Of a stretch of 64,000 nt of DNA, positions 23,279 to 35,186 are shown piece after piece; the first letter of the stretch is position 1, and every line of letters begins with the position of its first letter. Origin of the DNA: Mactra quadrangularis (Eukaryota; Mollusca; Bivalvia; Venerida; Mactridae); assembly GCA_025267735.1 (NCBI GenBank), contig CM046307.1, positions 32,975,231 to 33,039,230 of the forward strand, in the 5' to 3' direction. Position numbers and translations under genes: made by a program. The notes beneath the pieces were generated by a model, which saw only the letters and a list, made by a program, of their open reading frames with translations, made no database searches and was not told where the DNA came from.

Positions 23279-23405
23279 TGAGGATGTAAAACTCAGAATC
23301 ATAACTCTACTCAAACATAGGTTTATTAAGTTTTCCTTTACAAATGGTATCTGTACCAAATGAAATTCTGCCATCACATAATAACATGTGGTATACTCTG
23401 TTTTT

Positions 23406-26375
23406 ATACGCCCGTTTTGAAAAAACGGTCGTATTATGTTATGATGTTGTCCGTCTGTCCGTCTGTCCGTCTGGCCGTCTGTCCGTCTGTCCGTCCGTGG
23501 ACAATTGCTTGTCCGGATGATAACTCAAGAAAGGATATACCTAGGTTCCTAAAATTTTATGTGTGGATAGCCCTTGGGTAAAGGAGGTTCCCTATTGATT
23601 TTGAGACCCCAGGGTTAAAGGTCAAGGTCACTGGGACTTAAAATAGGTAAAACTTGTCCGGACAATAACTGAACCACCAATGTACCTAAGTTCACCAAAT
23701 TTAATGTAAGAGTAGCCCATGTGTCAAAGATGTTCCCTATTGGTTTTGGGGCCCCTGCATGAAAGGTCAAGGTCACAGTGGCATCATATGGGGAAAAAAC
23801 TTGTCCTGACAATAACTTAACAACCAATCTACCTAGGTTCACCAAATTTTATGTGAGAGAAGCCCATGTGTCAAGGATGTTCCCAATGGGTTTTGGGGCC
23901 CCTGGGTCAAAGGTCAAGGTCACTGGGACATCAAATTGAAAAACCTTGTCCGGACCATAACTGAAAGACCAATGTACCTAGGTTCACCAAATTTTATGTA
24001 AGAGTACCCCATGTGTCAAGAATATGCCCTATTGATTTTGGGGCCCCTGGGTCAAAGTTCAAGGTCACAGTGGCATGATATTGAAAAACATTGTCCGGGT
24101 AATAACTCAACAATGACTGTACCTAGGTTAACCAAATTTCATGTGAGAGTAGCCCATGTGTCAAGGATGTACCTTATCAGTTTTGGGAAAACAGGGTTAA
24201 GTTTAAATCTTAAACCAGAAGATATCAAATTACCAAGCTGTGACTTCAAATGTTCTATCAATATGTTTATAAAGTCAAAACGGCAAACAATGAAACACTT
24301 GTCCAGACAATAACTGAACCACCAATGTACCTAGGTTCTCCAAATTTTATGTGAGGGTAGCCCTTGGGTAAAGGTTATGCCCTATTGGTTTTGGGGCTCC
24401 TTGGTAACAGGTCAAGGACACAGGGGCATCATATTGAAAATCCTTGTTTGGACAATAACTCATCAACTACTGTACCTAGGTTCACAAAATTTTATGTGAA
24501 GGTAGCCCTTGTGTCAAGGATGTTCCCATTAGGTTTTTGGGCCCCAGACCCAAAGGTCAAGGTCACAGAGGCATCATATGGAAAAACCTTGTCCAGACAA
24601 TAACTGAACAACCAATGTACCTAGGTTCACTAAATTTTATGTGAAAGTAGCCCATGTGTCAAGGTTATGCCCTACTGGTTTTGGGGCACCTTGGTCAAAG
24701 GTCAAGGTCACAGGGGCATCATATTGAAAAACATTGTCCGGATAATTACTCAACAATGATTGTACCAAAGTTCACCAAATTTCATGTGAGAGTAGCCCAT
24801 GTGTCAAGGATGTACCTTATCAGTTTTGGGAAAACAGGGTTAAGTTTAAATCTTAAACCAGAAGATATCAAATAACCAAGCTGTGACTTCAAATGTTCTA
24901 TCAATATGTTTATATAGCCAAAACGGCAAACAATGAAACACTTGTCCAGACAATAACTGAACCACCAATGTACCTAGGTTCTCCAAATTTTATGTGAGGG
25001 TAGCCCTTGGGTAAAGGTTATGCCCTATTGGTTTTGGGGCTCCTGGGTCAAAGGTCAAGGTCACAGGGGCATCATATTGAAAATCCTTGTTTGGACAATA
25101 ACTCAACAAGGACTGTACCTAGGTTCATAAAATTTTATGTGAATGTAGCCCTTGTGTGAAGGATGTTCCCTATAGGTTTTGGGGCCCCAGACCCAAAGGT
25201 CAAGGTCACAGAGGCATCATATGGAAAAACCTTGTCCAGACAATAACTGAACAACCAATGTACCTAGGTTCACTAAATTTTTTGTGAGAGTAGCCCATGT
25301 GTCATGGTTATGTCCTATTAGTTTTAGGGCCCCTGGGTCAAAGGTCAAGGTCACAGGGGCATCATATTGAAAAACATTGTCTGTGTAGTAAATCAACAAT
25401 GACTGCACTTAAGTTCACCAAATTTCATGTGAGAGTAGCCCATGTGTCAAGGATGTTCCCTATTGATTTTGGGGCCCCTGGGTCAAGTTTAAACCATCAT
25501 CCAGAAGATATCAAATTACCAAGCAGAGACTTCAAATGTTCAATCAATATGTTTATAAAGTCAAAATGGCAAACCATGGAAATAATGCTATATTTAATAA
25601 GTAAAATAATTTTAGTTCACCAAATTTTATGTGAGGGTAGCCCATGTGTTAAGGATGTTCCCAATTGGTTTTGGGTCAAAACCGGGTCAAAGATCTAGGT
25701 CACAGGGGCATCATATGGACAATCCTTGTCCGGACAATAACTAAACAATGATTGTACCTAGGTTAACCAAATTTTATGTGGATCAGCCCATTTGTCAAGA
25801 TGTAATGTGTTGATAGCTCTTTGGTATTTGATGTTCTCTTTTGATTTGGAAACCCCAGGGACAAAAGTCAAGGTCACAGGGACTTAATTCATATTGAAAC
25901 ATTTTCCGGACAGTAACTCAATAATACTTGTACCTACATTGTAGGTTTTCCAAATCTTATTTAAGGGTAGCCTTAATGTCTAGCATATGCCCCTTTGGTT
26001 TTAGGTCCCTGTGTTAAAGGTTAAAGTCAAAAGAAAAATCATGAGGAAAAACCTTGTCCAACAACCAACTTTACCTAATATCACCAAATTTTATGTATAA
26101 ATACTCTTTGGGTCAAGGGCGAGAACTTTTGGTTCTGAGGCCCCAGGGTCAAGGTCACTGGAAGTTTGTATGGGAAAACTTTGTGTCGGTGATAAATCAA
26201 CCATGGCTGTACCTAGGTTCTCAAAATCTTTGCTTTGGATAACCCTCCTGTTAAGAATGGGACCTATTCTGAGATCCCAGGGTCATTGGTCAAGGTCACA
26301 TGGACTTTATATGAGATAGAACACAGCATGGACTGCACACGGGCGTATAATGCCCCGCCCAGCGGAGCTCTTGTT
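23406..26375 (+). mobile_element. Hairpin-capped tandem-array element, family T, copy 1 (2.97 kb)
   Basis: TTTTT at 23401-23405; 5' hairpin ATACG.CCGTTTT/AAAACGG.CGTAT (23406-23434); a (CCGTCTGT)n run (about 23450-23500); then about 18 units of roughly 145-150 bp with 'ACCTAGGTTCACCAAATTTT', 'AGCCCATGTGTCAAGGATGT', 'TTTTGGGGCCCCTGGGTCAA' and 'AGGTCAAGGTCAC'. A 650-bp higher-order duplication is visible (compare 24168 and 24818). A second block ('ccagaagatatcaaattaccaag') appears three times. The 3' hairpin is CCGC (26355-26358)/GCGG (26362-26365), followed by AGCTCTTGTT. Frames of 60-130 codons in the array are repeat translations, not genes. Confidence 0.85.
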
Positions 26376-27035
26376 AACACATTTTCCTCTGTATATTTTC
26401 AGATGATATTTAGAACTGTGCCAAGGGGGACAACTGCATGTAAAAGTGAAAAATGGCACAGAAGTATTTAATGGCCTTGGATTATGTTGACTTGCATGCA
26501 AATACTGTTTTGAAGAAACATGCTCAGGTAATAAGATTATAGATTTAAAATTTATTGATTTTCTCTAATGGATTACCATTAACACTTGAAGGTTTTAGTC
26601 TTTAGAAATAAGATTATTGATTTAGATATTTTTTTTCCATATGTGTTTCTTTATTTAGGACAAACTTTACCGTTTCATCCGTAATCAACATTGTAGATTT
26701 TCCACCATGTTGGGAGAAGTTCTTGACTTCTTGTGAAAGAGTATGTGTGGACTGGTATAGCTGTATCTAGGAAAGCTGGTTAGGTGAGCTGGTCCTTGTG
26801 AATAACTAAAGAATTTTGATTATTCATGATAACTAAAAATAAAAAACAAACAAATAAATGATTTTACTTGATGTAGTAGTTAACAAAAATAGGAATTAGC
26901 CTTTTATTAGGTTGATAGAAAATGTACATTTAGAGAGACCAAAAGGCCTAGTTTATTTCTTTGGTTAGGGTTGTGAGTTCAAAACCTATCCACAACATTC
27001 AGAAAAAGTTAATGTACTTTTCCCTCAGCCTTTAT
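26376..27035. other. Unannotated stretch
   Basis: Contains a SINE-tail-like segment near 26755-26800 ('aggaaagctggttaggtgagctgg') shared with SINE copies at 34583 and 43575. No gene found. Confidence 0.4.
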
Positions 27036-28296
27036 CAGGGTTCTAGCTAGGACCAAATTTTAGGGAGAAATGACTTCTCCCTGGACTTGAAATAGGGAGA
27101 AGTGGTGGGATTCTTGTGAGAAGTGGTGTTCCATTATTAGCGGTTTTTAGCGAAGTAGGATACGCGTCTAATGCTGCACTGAGCTCATATTATTTAAGCC
27201 TTTATGACTAGTGTGTGCTGTTGGATTGCACCTGTGGATTGTTATTAGCAGTGTAAAACAGCAGTCAAATATATAAAAAGATAAGCTGCTGAAGACAATC
27301 AAAAACTACATGTATTAGCAAATGCAGGTCTAAATGGATAGTTAAAATCTAATTTTGATTCAAAATATTTTCTCATTGCTCCACCATGTTTTCAACTAGG
27401 AGCATCTTATCATAACACGTTTTTATAAAATCTTTTTCCAACTCTTAGATCTATTACTTTAATCTACAAAGATCTACGTTTATTTCAACATTAAATTATT
27501 TCTGAGACTTGAAAGTGAAAAACAAGAAATTATCTTTGGACATTTCATAGACGTGATTTTCGTTATTGAGCAAAATTCTGGGCTTAACCAACAACACTAT
27601 TCGCCATTTTAACGAAGACGAACTTTTCCCGAACTCGCTTCAACCAATATGAAGTATTGTCATATATTTCGCGACTCATGCTAAATTGCAATTTCATATG
27701 AAACTTCCTTTGTAATTGAAAGGCTTATTGTCTATTATGTTTCCATCTTAATTTTACAAACGATGCTACAGGAAACGATAATAACTTGTTTTTGCGTATA
27801 TGCTGTAAGATAAATCCCCCGAAATTGCGAACGTCTTAAAATAAATTCACTTGTTCTGTCTTCATTACCCAAAAAACAATACACTCTCTGACGCGTATAT
27901 GTACCAGACTTAGGCATGTGCAAACGTAATCAAGCGTGTAAATCTAACTTTATCGACTCCTTTATCGATTTTATGACATCCTAGTGCATACTTATGTCGG
28001 CGAGTTAATCTCCCAGCGTGTGACCAACAATTAAGTTAAATTGACATGTAATTGGCATGTAATCGCCACGGGCGGTCTCATTTTTCACAACTCTTATCTT
28101 GATTAACTATCAACGGTTAATTCGGATGTTTTAGTTTAGTCCACTATGAAAATTATTTTAACATTTTTTGGCAGATTTCAAACTTTTTTCGCCAAAAAAT
28201 TTGGGCGAAGTTTTTTCGCTTTGATGCTGGAATAGGGGGAAGTTTGGACACGGAAGGCGACTACTTTGCCCGAATTGCCCCCTAGCGAGACCCCTG
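27036..28296. mobile_element. hAT-like non-autonomous transposon (1261 bp)
   Basis: Inverted ends CAGGGTTCTAGCTAGGAC and, from the right in reverse complement, CAGGGGTCTCGCTAGGGG. The 7-bp sequence CCTTTAT abuts both ends (27029-27035 and 28297-28303), consistent with a target duplication of hAT size. The interior has no transposase frame. Inverted 'ttagggagaa/ctggacttgaaataggg' and 'ttttcgccaaaaaa...gggcgaa' segments lie near the ends. Confidence 0.8.
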
Positions 28297-28303
28297 CCTT
28301 TAT

Positions 28304-29344
28304 TGTTAAAATCTGTAACCTGTCTCTCTCTCTTTGTCTTTTCTCCTTCTAATGTGCCATAAAACTAAAACTTTATTGTATAATGCTCAATAGTAATAAT
28401 CATTCAATATCACATACAATTATATTGATAGTGTAGATTGTCTTGCAGAAAACTCCATTTGATTCCATATACCAGTTACCTTGGCAATGCTGGTACCTTG
28501 GCAATGCTAGGGCAGAGCAAAATTTACAAAAATCTTACAAATTCAATAAGCTACAAAATATACTTTTTCTTTCCTTTTTCTTTCTTTGGACTCTCACTTG
28601 ACCAATATGCTCTTAAATCAGTCTAAAATGTCAAAATGTCCGAAACCCTGTAGTTAGTTCTGGGACTTTCCCTTGTAAGGGTTAAAGTTTCTTTTGTCTT
28701 TTTTATATAATTTCCTGTGATAAGATGATTTGTTTGTCAATCTACTTAATATTGCTTCCCAGGACTGTCCAGTTTGATAACAATGATTATTAGAGCCTTT
28801 ATCAATGTTCAATATTACTTGAGTTATCTTTTTTACCATTGATTTTCTCCCTCAAGTTATGATTGTATGGCTTGTTGTGAGTTGTTTATATGTGTGAACA
28901 TTTATATTAGTAATAGTAGAATGATGATGGGAGTATTGAATAGTTAGATGTGATATTAGATGGAAATTACTGTATGGCAACATTGAACATGATCTCTGAG
29001 TGACAGTTAGTGGGGTAAATCAATTTGTATATATGGTGTTTTATTCACAGAGGCAAGTTGAAATTTGTTCCACTATATTTTGAGGCTGGATTTAGTCATT
29101 TTAGTATACTTAGATATTGTCATTTATTAAAGTTGGAGAAATAACTAGTACATCATGTAGGTGTGTTACCCTTTTTTGTAAGCTAATTTCTTTACTGTAC
29201 CATTTGTAAAACTCAAGTTTTGTTTTACCTGGTTTGGTAAGTTGTAGGGACATTGTTTAGGGATTGAGAGTTCCGAAATTCAACCTGAAGTGCTGCTTAT
29301 TTTCTTGAGCAATACATTTATCTATGCCTGCTTTTACTGTATTG
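28304..29344. other. Unannotated AT-rich stretch
   Basis: Only short chance frames. Confidence 0.4.
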
Positions 29345-29530
29345 TAGGAGCAGATGTCCAGTGATAGGACACATGCTTTAGGTACTGGGTTGAGAAGAAC
29401 TTTTAATGTTCTACAGATGTTCTAATTCACCCAGGTGTAAAATGGGTGCTGTGAAGGATCACCTGCCTGAAGGTGATTACAATGACCAGGGGTTATCGTA
29501 CATAATTGTAAAGCTTGCTGAACACATATA
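29345..29530 (+). repeat. SINE-like repeat V, copy 1
   Basis: Shares 'gtaggagcag.tgtcca.tgatagga', 'ctgggttgaga', 'acccaggtgtaaa.tggg', 'cctgaaggtgatt.aatgacca.gggttatc' with 55443-55650, and in reverse complement with 30400-30572. Confidence 0.7.
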
Positions 29531-30399
29531 TTGAAGCATACTTTAAAGTTAATTTATTACGCTTTCAAAATTTAAGCAGAATTTTAAACCAAACTTCAAA
29601 GATTGATCTAGATAGATTCAATTTCAAGAATACAATAATATGAATATTTTCATGCAGCATCTACATGAAATATTGTCAAAACAAATAGTACAATAATTGT
29701 TGTATATATCAGAGTATACCATGTTGTGTATAAATATCAATTTATAAAAATGCTAAATCATATATATTGTTATACATATCAGATAATTAATATAGTGTTT
29801 TAATCTTTATAATTAAGGTTAATCGGTTATTTACATACTTAATATTTTATTATAATATTTAATCTAAATATCTTACATAGATAAGGTGTTAGATTTGATT
29901 ATCTTAATATTGGTCTTTTTGATTATCATTAAATTTATATTAGTTTTGTGTGGTTATTCAATTTTAATTGAGTTTTTCGTAAATAATTCATATTGAAAGA
30001 AAATTGTTTAGTTTACCTTGGGATATGTTATATCTGTTCAATTTCATTAAAAATTATTAAAACCCAGTACTGTGTGGCACAGTAGGCTGCACACCAGGTT
30101 TTAAATCTAGTGTCCTGCAGGGGTTAATGATTTGAGTCTCACCCAGTTTGGTTATACCCTTAAATGATAATTTGCAATAATGGTTTGCCTTCATTAATAA
30201 AGTACATGGAGAAATTGTAGGTCTTGTGGAGATGTAAGTAAAAAGTAAAAAAATGTAATTGCACTGAAGTTTAAGCTTCAAGCTTATGTAATGTTCAACA
30301 ACATTACAGCTATGTTAAATAATCCTGGTCATTGGGCTTCTGGTATCTATCTATCAATTTTTACTCTGATTAGTTTAATGGACATATTTGCACAGCAGA
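29531..30399. other. Unannotated AT-rich stretch
   Basis: No feature recognised. Confidence 0.4.
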
Positions 30400-30572
30400 A
30401 TTATGCTACCTTCACTGGTACCCATTGATACCTGGTTAGAGTGTAGCAATTTTATGTTAATTTCTTGCTCAAGGAAATTAGCAGTGCCCTGGGTGGAGTT
30501 TGAACTCAAGACCTCTCAATCCCTAACCCATAATCTTGCCACTGGACTACTGCTCCTTCAAGTTAGTACTGA
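30400..30572 (-). repeat. SINE-like repeat V, copy 2 (minus strand)
   Basis: In reverse complement it reads GGAGCAGTAGTCCAGTGGCA, then 'gggattgagaggtcttgagttcaaactccaccca', a degenerate tRNA B-box context, and 'ccttgagcaagaaatta' as in the copy at 55443. Confidence 0.7.
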
Positions 30573-32264
30573 TTTCAGATAAAGATCCAGGAAAGCTAGG
30601 TTAGGATAGCTAGCTAGCTAGGTGACCACCATTAATGGATAATTTGTATTTATACAGAACAGTTACGAAGCTATAAATTCTGCTTCCGAGGTGTCGTTGA
30701 ATTGGGGTTAATTAAAAACAAAACTTGATGTCTGTGAACGATTCATTTATTTTGGTTGTCTTAAATAAAGCTTGCAATAAAACTAAAATATACAGTTTGA
30801 TTCTCTACATAAAGGATTTCTTAAGCATAAAATTTGCTGGTAGATACATGGATAAATTGCTAACCATTGGGATTTAAAATAAATGCAGTTTTGGCAATTG
30901 ATGAAGACCAGTGTGGATGCATATACAAAGATTGGAAGTGGAGACTGATCCTTGGACGATGGACGCCGGGTTTTATATACTCTAGGGTGGCCAATGGATG
31001 ATAAAGTGGACAATTAGCAAAACGTCCAGTGGACAGTAATATTGATCGTCCCAGGGAAGGCTGACGATGGATCATTATGTGATGTCTGAAACGTCCAAAA
31101 TTGGGACGAAATGACTTCATCACTAAAAACAAGTGTAACTTAATATAACGGTTACAAAACTAAACTTAAATAGAATTATCAACTGTATCATAAAGTTCTA
31201 AGTGATGTGGCTGGTCATATCAGTATTATCAGTAATTTGACACTGCAGTTAAAACCAATCTATCAATCAATCCAAAATCATAATATTGTTATAGACTTCA
31301 TCTTACATGTGTTCTATTCTTTTGAGCAATCTGGACTATAACTTTTATTTGTTTGACCTAATATCTACTGAAAAGATTTATGATAAATGGATATTATTAA
31401 TGGTTAAATTACTTCTGATTGAAAGAAATTATATTTGTGTCATTGATCAAATAATTTACTGAGTTTCTGTAATACTCCAACAAATAGTACTTAAAAATTA
31501 TCTATTATGCTTCAGACAATATTTACAAGGTTACAAATATAGGGTCTTCACTAGTTATATATCAATCTGAAAATATTTATTTTTGATAAAGATTTATTTG
31601 TATGTGACTCTTCAACATTAAAATTATTTTATCTTCAATTGCTATTCTGTGATAAACAGATTAGATTAGCATAGCCCTTGATTCTATTAAATAGGTACAG
31701 CTTTTGTAGCGATAAATATTTCAAAAACACTTGGTCTTAGATATTAAAGCCAATATTTAAGACTGATTAATGTCATGTAATTTAACGACTATTTTTGAGT
31801 ACAAAAAAGTGTTACAAGTGTGGTTAAATATTTTATTTTCTATACTTTAATATTTTAAAAATTTGATCTTATAGTGTTAATATATATTTTACCTTGGACT
31901 AAAGGAATGTAAATGCAAGGCAAGGTCTTAAAATATTTGTACTTGTGGATTAAAAACATTCTCAATTCTCATATCAATTTTTGAATTTTGAAATTCTATG
32001 TTCCGATATCAATTTTTGAAATTGGAAATTGGAAATTTTTATAAAAGTTTAAAGTTGGGATTGTATACGTTTTGAGGTAATTGTTGAAATATTTTTTCTA
32101 ACAAATAAATATCTAGCTCTTTTTACTTATAAATTTGTATTAATAATTCATTTAACATTTCAATGTAGCCTTATCGTATAAGGTAGTGTAATCTTCGATC
32201 AGATATATTTCTGTCTTTTTATGCATTTGTTTTATCTGGTTTGATGGTAAACTGATCATTATAG
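30573..32264. other. Unannotated AT-rich stretch
   Basis: A short (AGCT)n run lies at 30609-30624. Nothing else is supported. The start of the + strand gene may lie here or further left, but no exon could be identified. Confidence 0.4.
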
Positions 32265-32442
32265 ATTATAAAATCAATTGGCAATTTATCCACAACATGA
32301 TCATTGGAATGACATCAGCTATTCCATTCAATTTGGTTATGTACTTGTCTAATACAAACGTCAGGACTCCAATTCAGGCCTTCTTTTTTGTTGCGGCTGT
32401 TATCCAGTGGTTAGTTACAGAACATTTGAAATCTGCAAATAA
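32265..32442 (+). CDS. Candidate orphan exon encoding a hydrophobic segment (uncertain)
   Basis: A frame from 32192 to 32449 is open and reads ...NWQFIHNMIIGMTSAIPF, then NLVMYLSNTNVRTP and IQAFFFVAAVIQWLVTEHLK, two membrane-like hydrophobic stretches. It is less AT-rich than its surroundings. It is bordered by a possible acceptor (ATTATAG, ending 32264) and a strong donor match (AA|GTAAGT at 32443). Its end phase (2) does not fit the phase-0 start of the next supported exon at 33588, so it would need an intervening exon or belong to another transcript. An open run of this length can also arise by chance. Confidence 0.25.
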
Positions 32443-32449
32443 GTAAGTC

Positions 32450-32720
32450 ATTAGCTTCCAAGCTAGTTCAGTTCGTTGTGTTCAAGTCTACTGATCTGAT
32501 CAAGGGGTTGTTACTAAGGTCTGATTCCCAGATGTGGCAAACACTCATGAAGTTTGGTCATGAAATAATTTCTATGGTCATTCTCCCTCCTACCACTGAT
32601 TCGTATTCATGTAGGGCAGTTGTCATTAACTGACTGATTTGTAGAAATGTTTAAGAAAAGAGTTCAGAAAGCTGGTTTGGTGAACTGGCCATTGTAACTG
32701 TTTATAATTGGCATAGATAT
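32450..32720 (+). repeat. SINE-like repeat W, copy 1
   Basis: Contains 'gattcccagat' (degenerate B-box), 'cattctccctcctaccac', 'agggcagttgtca' and the tail 'agaaagctggtttggtgaactggcc'. The first part matches 63725-64000, which shares 'gtctactgat', 'ccattctccctcctacca' and 'caattgtcagtcactga'. Confidence 0.6.
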
Positions 32721-33349
32721 GTATAAACAAGAAGTTTCCTTCAGGATTTTATTTTTCTTGCTGCATACATTGTACAAATTCACTGGCTTCGTGTTTGTGC
32801 ATTTTTAAGCATTGTATATAAAATAAGACTGAGATATATTCAAATGTTAAGCTAAACAGCTTATCGATATAGGGTTCTTTAATGATTTTAGTGTGAAGTT
32901 TGAGACTTGCATTAAAATATTTTATTTGAGTTTATTATATACTTGTCATTTCAAAAACCACAGCACATTAGGTTTCATTTCATATTTTCAATAGTTTAAA
33001 TGAAATGTTTACATTAAATGTTATTTCTTCAAAAGTTTTTCTTCAGTTTATTAAGATGATTGAAAGTTTAATTTGCATGTGCATTAAAGTCTCAATTGTT
33101 TGCTTCCATATACTTGTGAAAGTGTGCATTGGCTGCTTTATTGCTTTTGAACATAGAGTGTGAAAACACATTTCTTCTCTTTTTGTATTTCATGCTTTTA
33201 TATATGACTGTTAAGGTCTTCAAAATATTTCAAGAAGAATTTTCTGAGAGTGTTGACCTCAGTAGGTAAAATAATTGTGTGTGATGCTATCTCTCTGATT
33301 ATGGCCTTATTATTAGAAAGCCTATTATGTTACTTTGTGACTTTTTTAA

Positions 33350-33566
33350 TTAACCCTTTACTGGCTGGGGCATGGGTTAAAATGTAACATTTATTCACCA
33401 TAAAGCCAGAAGGGCTATTTCAAGATGCTCTTATTCATTCAAATTGACAGACATATATCCAACATAGCAAAGATATTCCTGTGGTGATTGTCTTTCAGAA
33501 AAGCCTTATGAACCCTGATGCAGGTTACGATGGCAATGCTGGGGTGAAGTAAAAAAGGCAAACATG
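33350..33566 (+). mobile_element. Repeat R, copy 2 (left-end fragment)
   Basis: It begins TTAACCCTTTACTGG like the complete copy at 60737, and continues through 'gggctatttcaagatgctct', 'gtcattcagaaaa.cc' and 'ggcaatgctggggcggagta' to 'tgcaatt'. The fragment stops about 21 bp before the acceptor of the exon at 33588. Confidence 0.8.
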
Positions 33567-33587
33567 CAATTATTGTTATATTTTCAG

Positions 33588-33763
33588 AAACGTCCACTTG
33601 GTGATATAGAAACCAAACATCGATACACACCAACACAACCAGTATTATCTTGTCGTACTGTTGATATAGATGTTAGTGGTACTAGAACATATCGTCCTAA
33701 ATCATCGGCTGATATTATAAGTGAACAACATGCTTTAATACACAAAATATATACAAAATCAAG
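33588..33763 (+). CDS. Exon 1 (first supported exon) of unrecognised protein
   Basis: Acceptor TTATATTTTCAG ends at 33587 and the donor AAG|GTAAGAA begins at 33764. The 176 nt start in phase 0 and end in phase 2, encoding residues 1-58 and most of Arg59 of the partial product (KRPLGDIETKHRY at the start, ALIHKIYTKS at the end). It is basic, with no recognised domain. A fragment of repeat R ends about 21 bp before the acceptor, so part of the branch-point region may be repeat-derived. The upstream exon that should join in phase 0 was not found. Confidence 0.8.
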
Positions 33764-34582
33764 GTAAGAAAAATAACACATTGTTTGTCACGATTTTCAG
33801 TGAAATGCGGTGTTATTTGATGAAATAAACTATCTGTAAATTTCATAGTAGTAATAATATACCCTCAAAATGTCATCATTTTTAAAGGATAAACAGTGTC
33901 ATCTTAGTAAAGAAATGACTTCATGGTGTGTTAGTGTAAAAAATATGTATTTGTTTTATTTGGAAGCATGTTAGAAGTGTATGGTCTACATTTAGACTAT
34001 ATTTGTACACTAATTGCCCAGTGAATGCTGGTAAATTGTAAAAGATTGGCCCTAACTGTATCAGCTTCTTCTTTTAGAAAGAAAAAAAAACAGTGGCAGA
34101 TTATTTAAGACTATATTTGCAATTCAGATTTAAACTGACCTTGATTTCGACAAAATAAGGCATTTTCCCACCCTGATCAGTTGATATTTCAGCTAATATC
34201 AGGCGTCTCTGTGATTCAGATTATAAAGCAGGAAAAAAATCATGGATTCAACTGTATTTTAATCAATGCATGTTAATAATCTAGAAATTTTAATCAATTA
34301 GCTGTTATGTCACAGTTGCTATCACTGATAAGCACAAAGCTAATATTACATATAGACCTGTGAATACTTTATTTTGGCTTACAGGCAATTCTCTTCCTAT
34401 ATTAATAGGCCTTTGCTCATGAAACTGTGACATCTATTTATCATTGTTCTATGCTCATATTATGGACATAATACTGGTGTAGTGTCATGGAAGCCAACTG
34501 AAATGTGACAAATTTTTGCTAACATTACATTATTTATTAACAATGTAGATGAAGGTTCTGTAGTATCTAAGTAATACATGAA
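33764..34582. other. Start of intron 1, no feature
   Basis: Ordinary AT-rich intron sequence without a recognised element. Confidence 0.5.
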
Positions 34583-34885
34583 CCCGGGTTGATAGCCCAG
34601 TTGGTAGCGAGCCTGGATTTTGAATCTAGTAATCCGAATGGTGTACTGGTTCGAATCCTACCCGGGGAGGTTATACCATTCCATGAAAATTTGACAGTGA
34701 TGTCAATTTTCCTGCATTAATAAGTTATATGGATTAGTTTTTGGCCTTGAGGAAGGGTAGGTAAGTACTGGTTATAGACAAGGGTCCAGGAAAACTGGGT
34801 TAGGTGGGCTGGATGCTGTAAAATAATCTAAAAGATTGGGTTGACATGTTGGGCATTAAGCCCAGTATAAATAAATAAAATAAGT
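34583..34885 (+). repeat. tRNA-derived SINE (about 300 bp)
   Basis: The head GGGTTGATAGCCCAGTTGGT..AG looks like an A-box context. GGTTCGAATCC is a canonical B-box about 50 bp later. The CCCGGG on both sides resembles a tRNA acceptor pairing (5' ACCCGGGTTG; 3' TACCCGGGGA). A body with 'agtactggttatagacaagggtccagg' follows, and it ends in an AT-rich (AAATA)n tail. The body matches 43575-43790. Confidence 0.85.
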
Positions 34886-35186
34886 AATACATATTTAAGA
34901 TATAATTGATAATTTTGAGAATCTTGACATTGAAAAGTTAAAAGATCTGCCTTAAAAGAACAGCATGGCATTTTTCTTTAGATTTTTTTAATTTTCATAT
35001 GCTGAAAACCTTAAAATAAAAAAATCTACACAAGCATTTTAATTATGTAGGTAATTTTATGTTATATGTGCAGCTTATTTTTTGATGGCTATTGATCTAT
35101 TACTTTTGTCAGGAGAGATTTTTTACAAAATTTTAAAGTAAAACCAATATAGATCATAATAAATTTTAAAATTTATGAGTCTTAAT

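Noticed and set aside
24011..25698. Several + strand frames of 60-133 codons (GPLGQRSRSQGHHIEKH-like)
   Set aside because: Repeated translations of the family T array units; the same peptide recurs in each unit and in the 38.4-40.7 kb copy.
26399..26463. Possible short exon after TTTTCAG (MIFRTVPRGTTACKSEKW)
   Set aside because: The acceptor looks fair, but the donor is poor, the frame closes at once and no phase-compatible partner exon was found.
34583..34670. Possible tRNA gene
   Set aside because: A- and B-box-like sequences are present, but the cloverleaf is irregular, and a SINE body and AT-rich tail follow; it is better explained as a tRNA-derived SINE.
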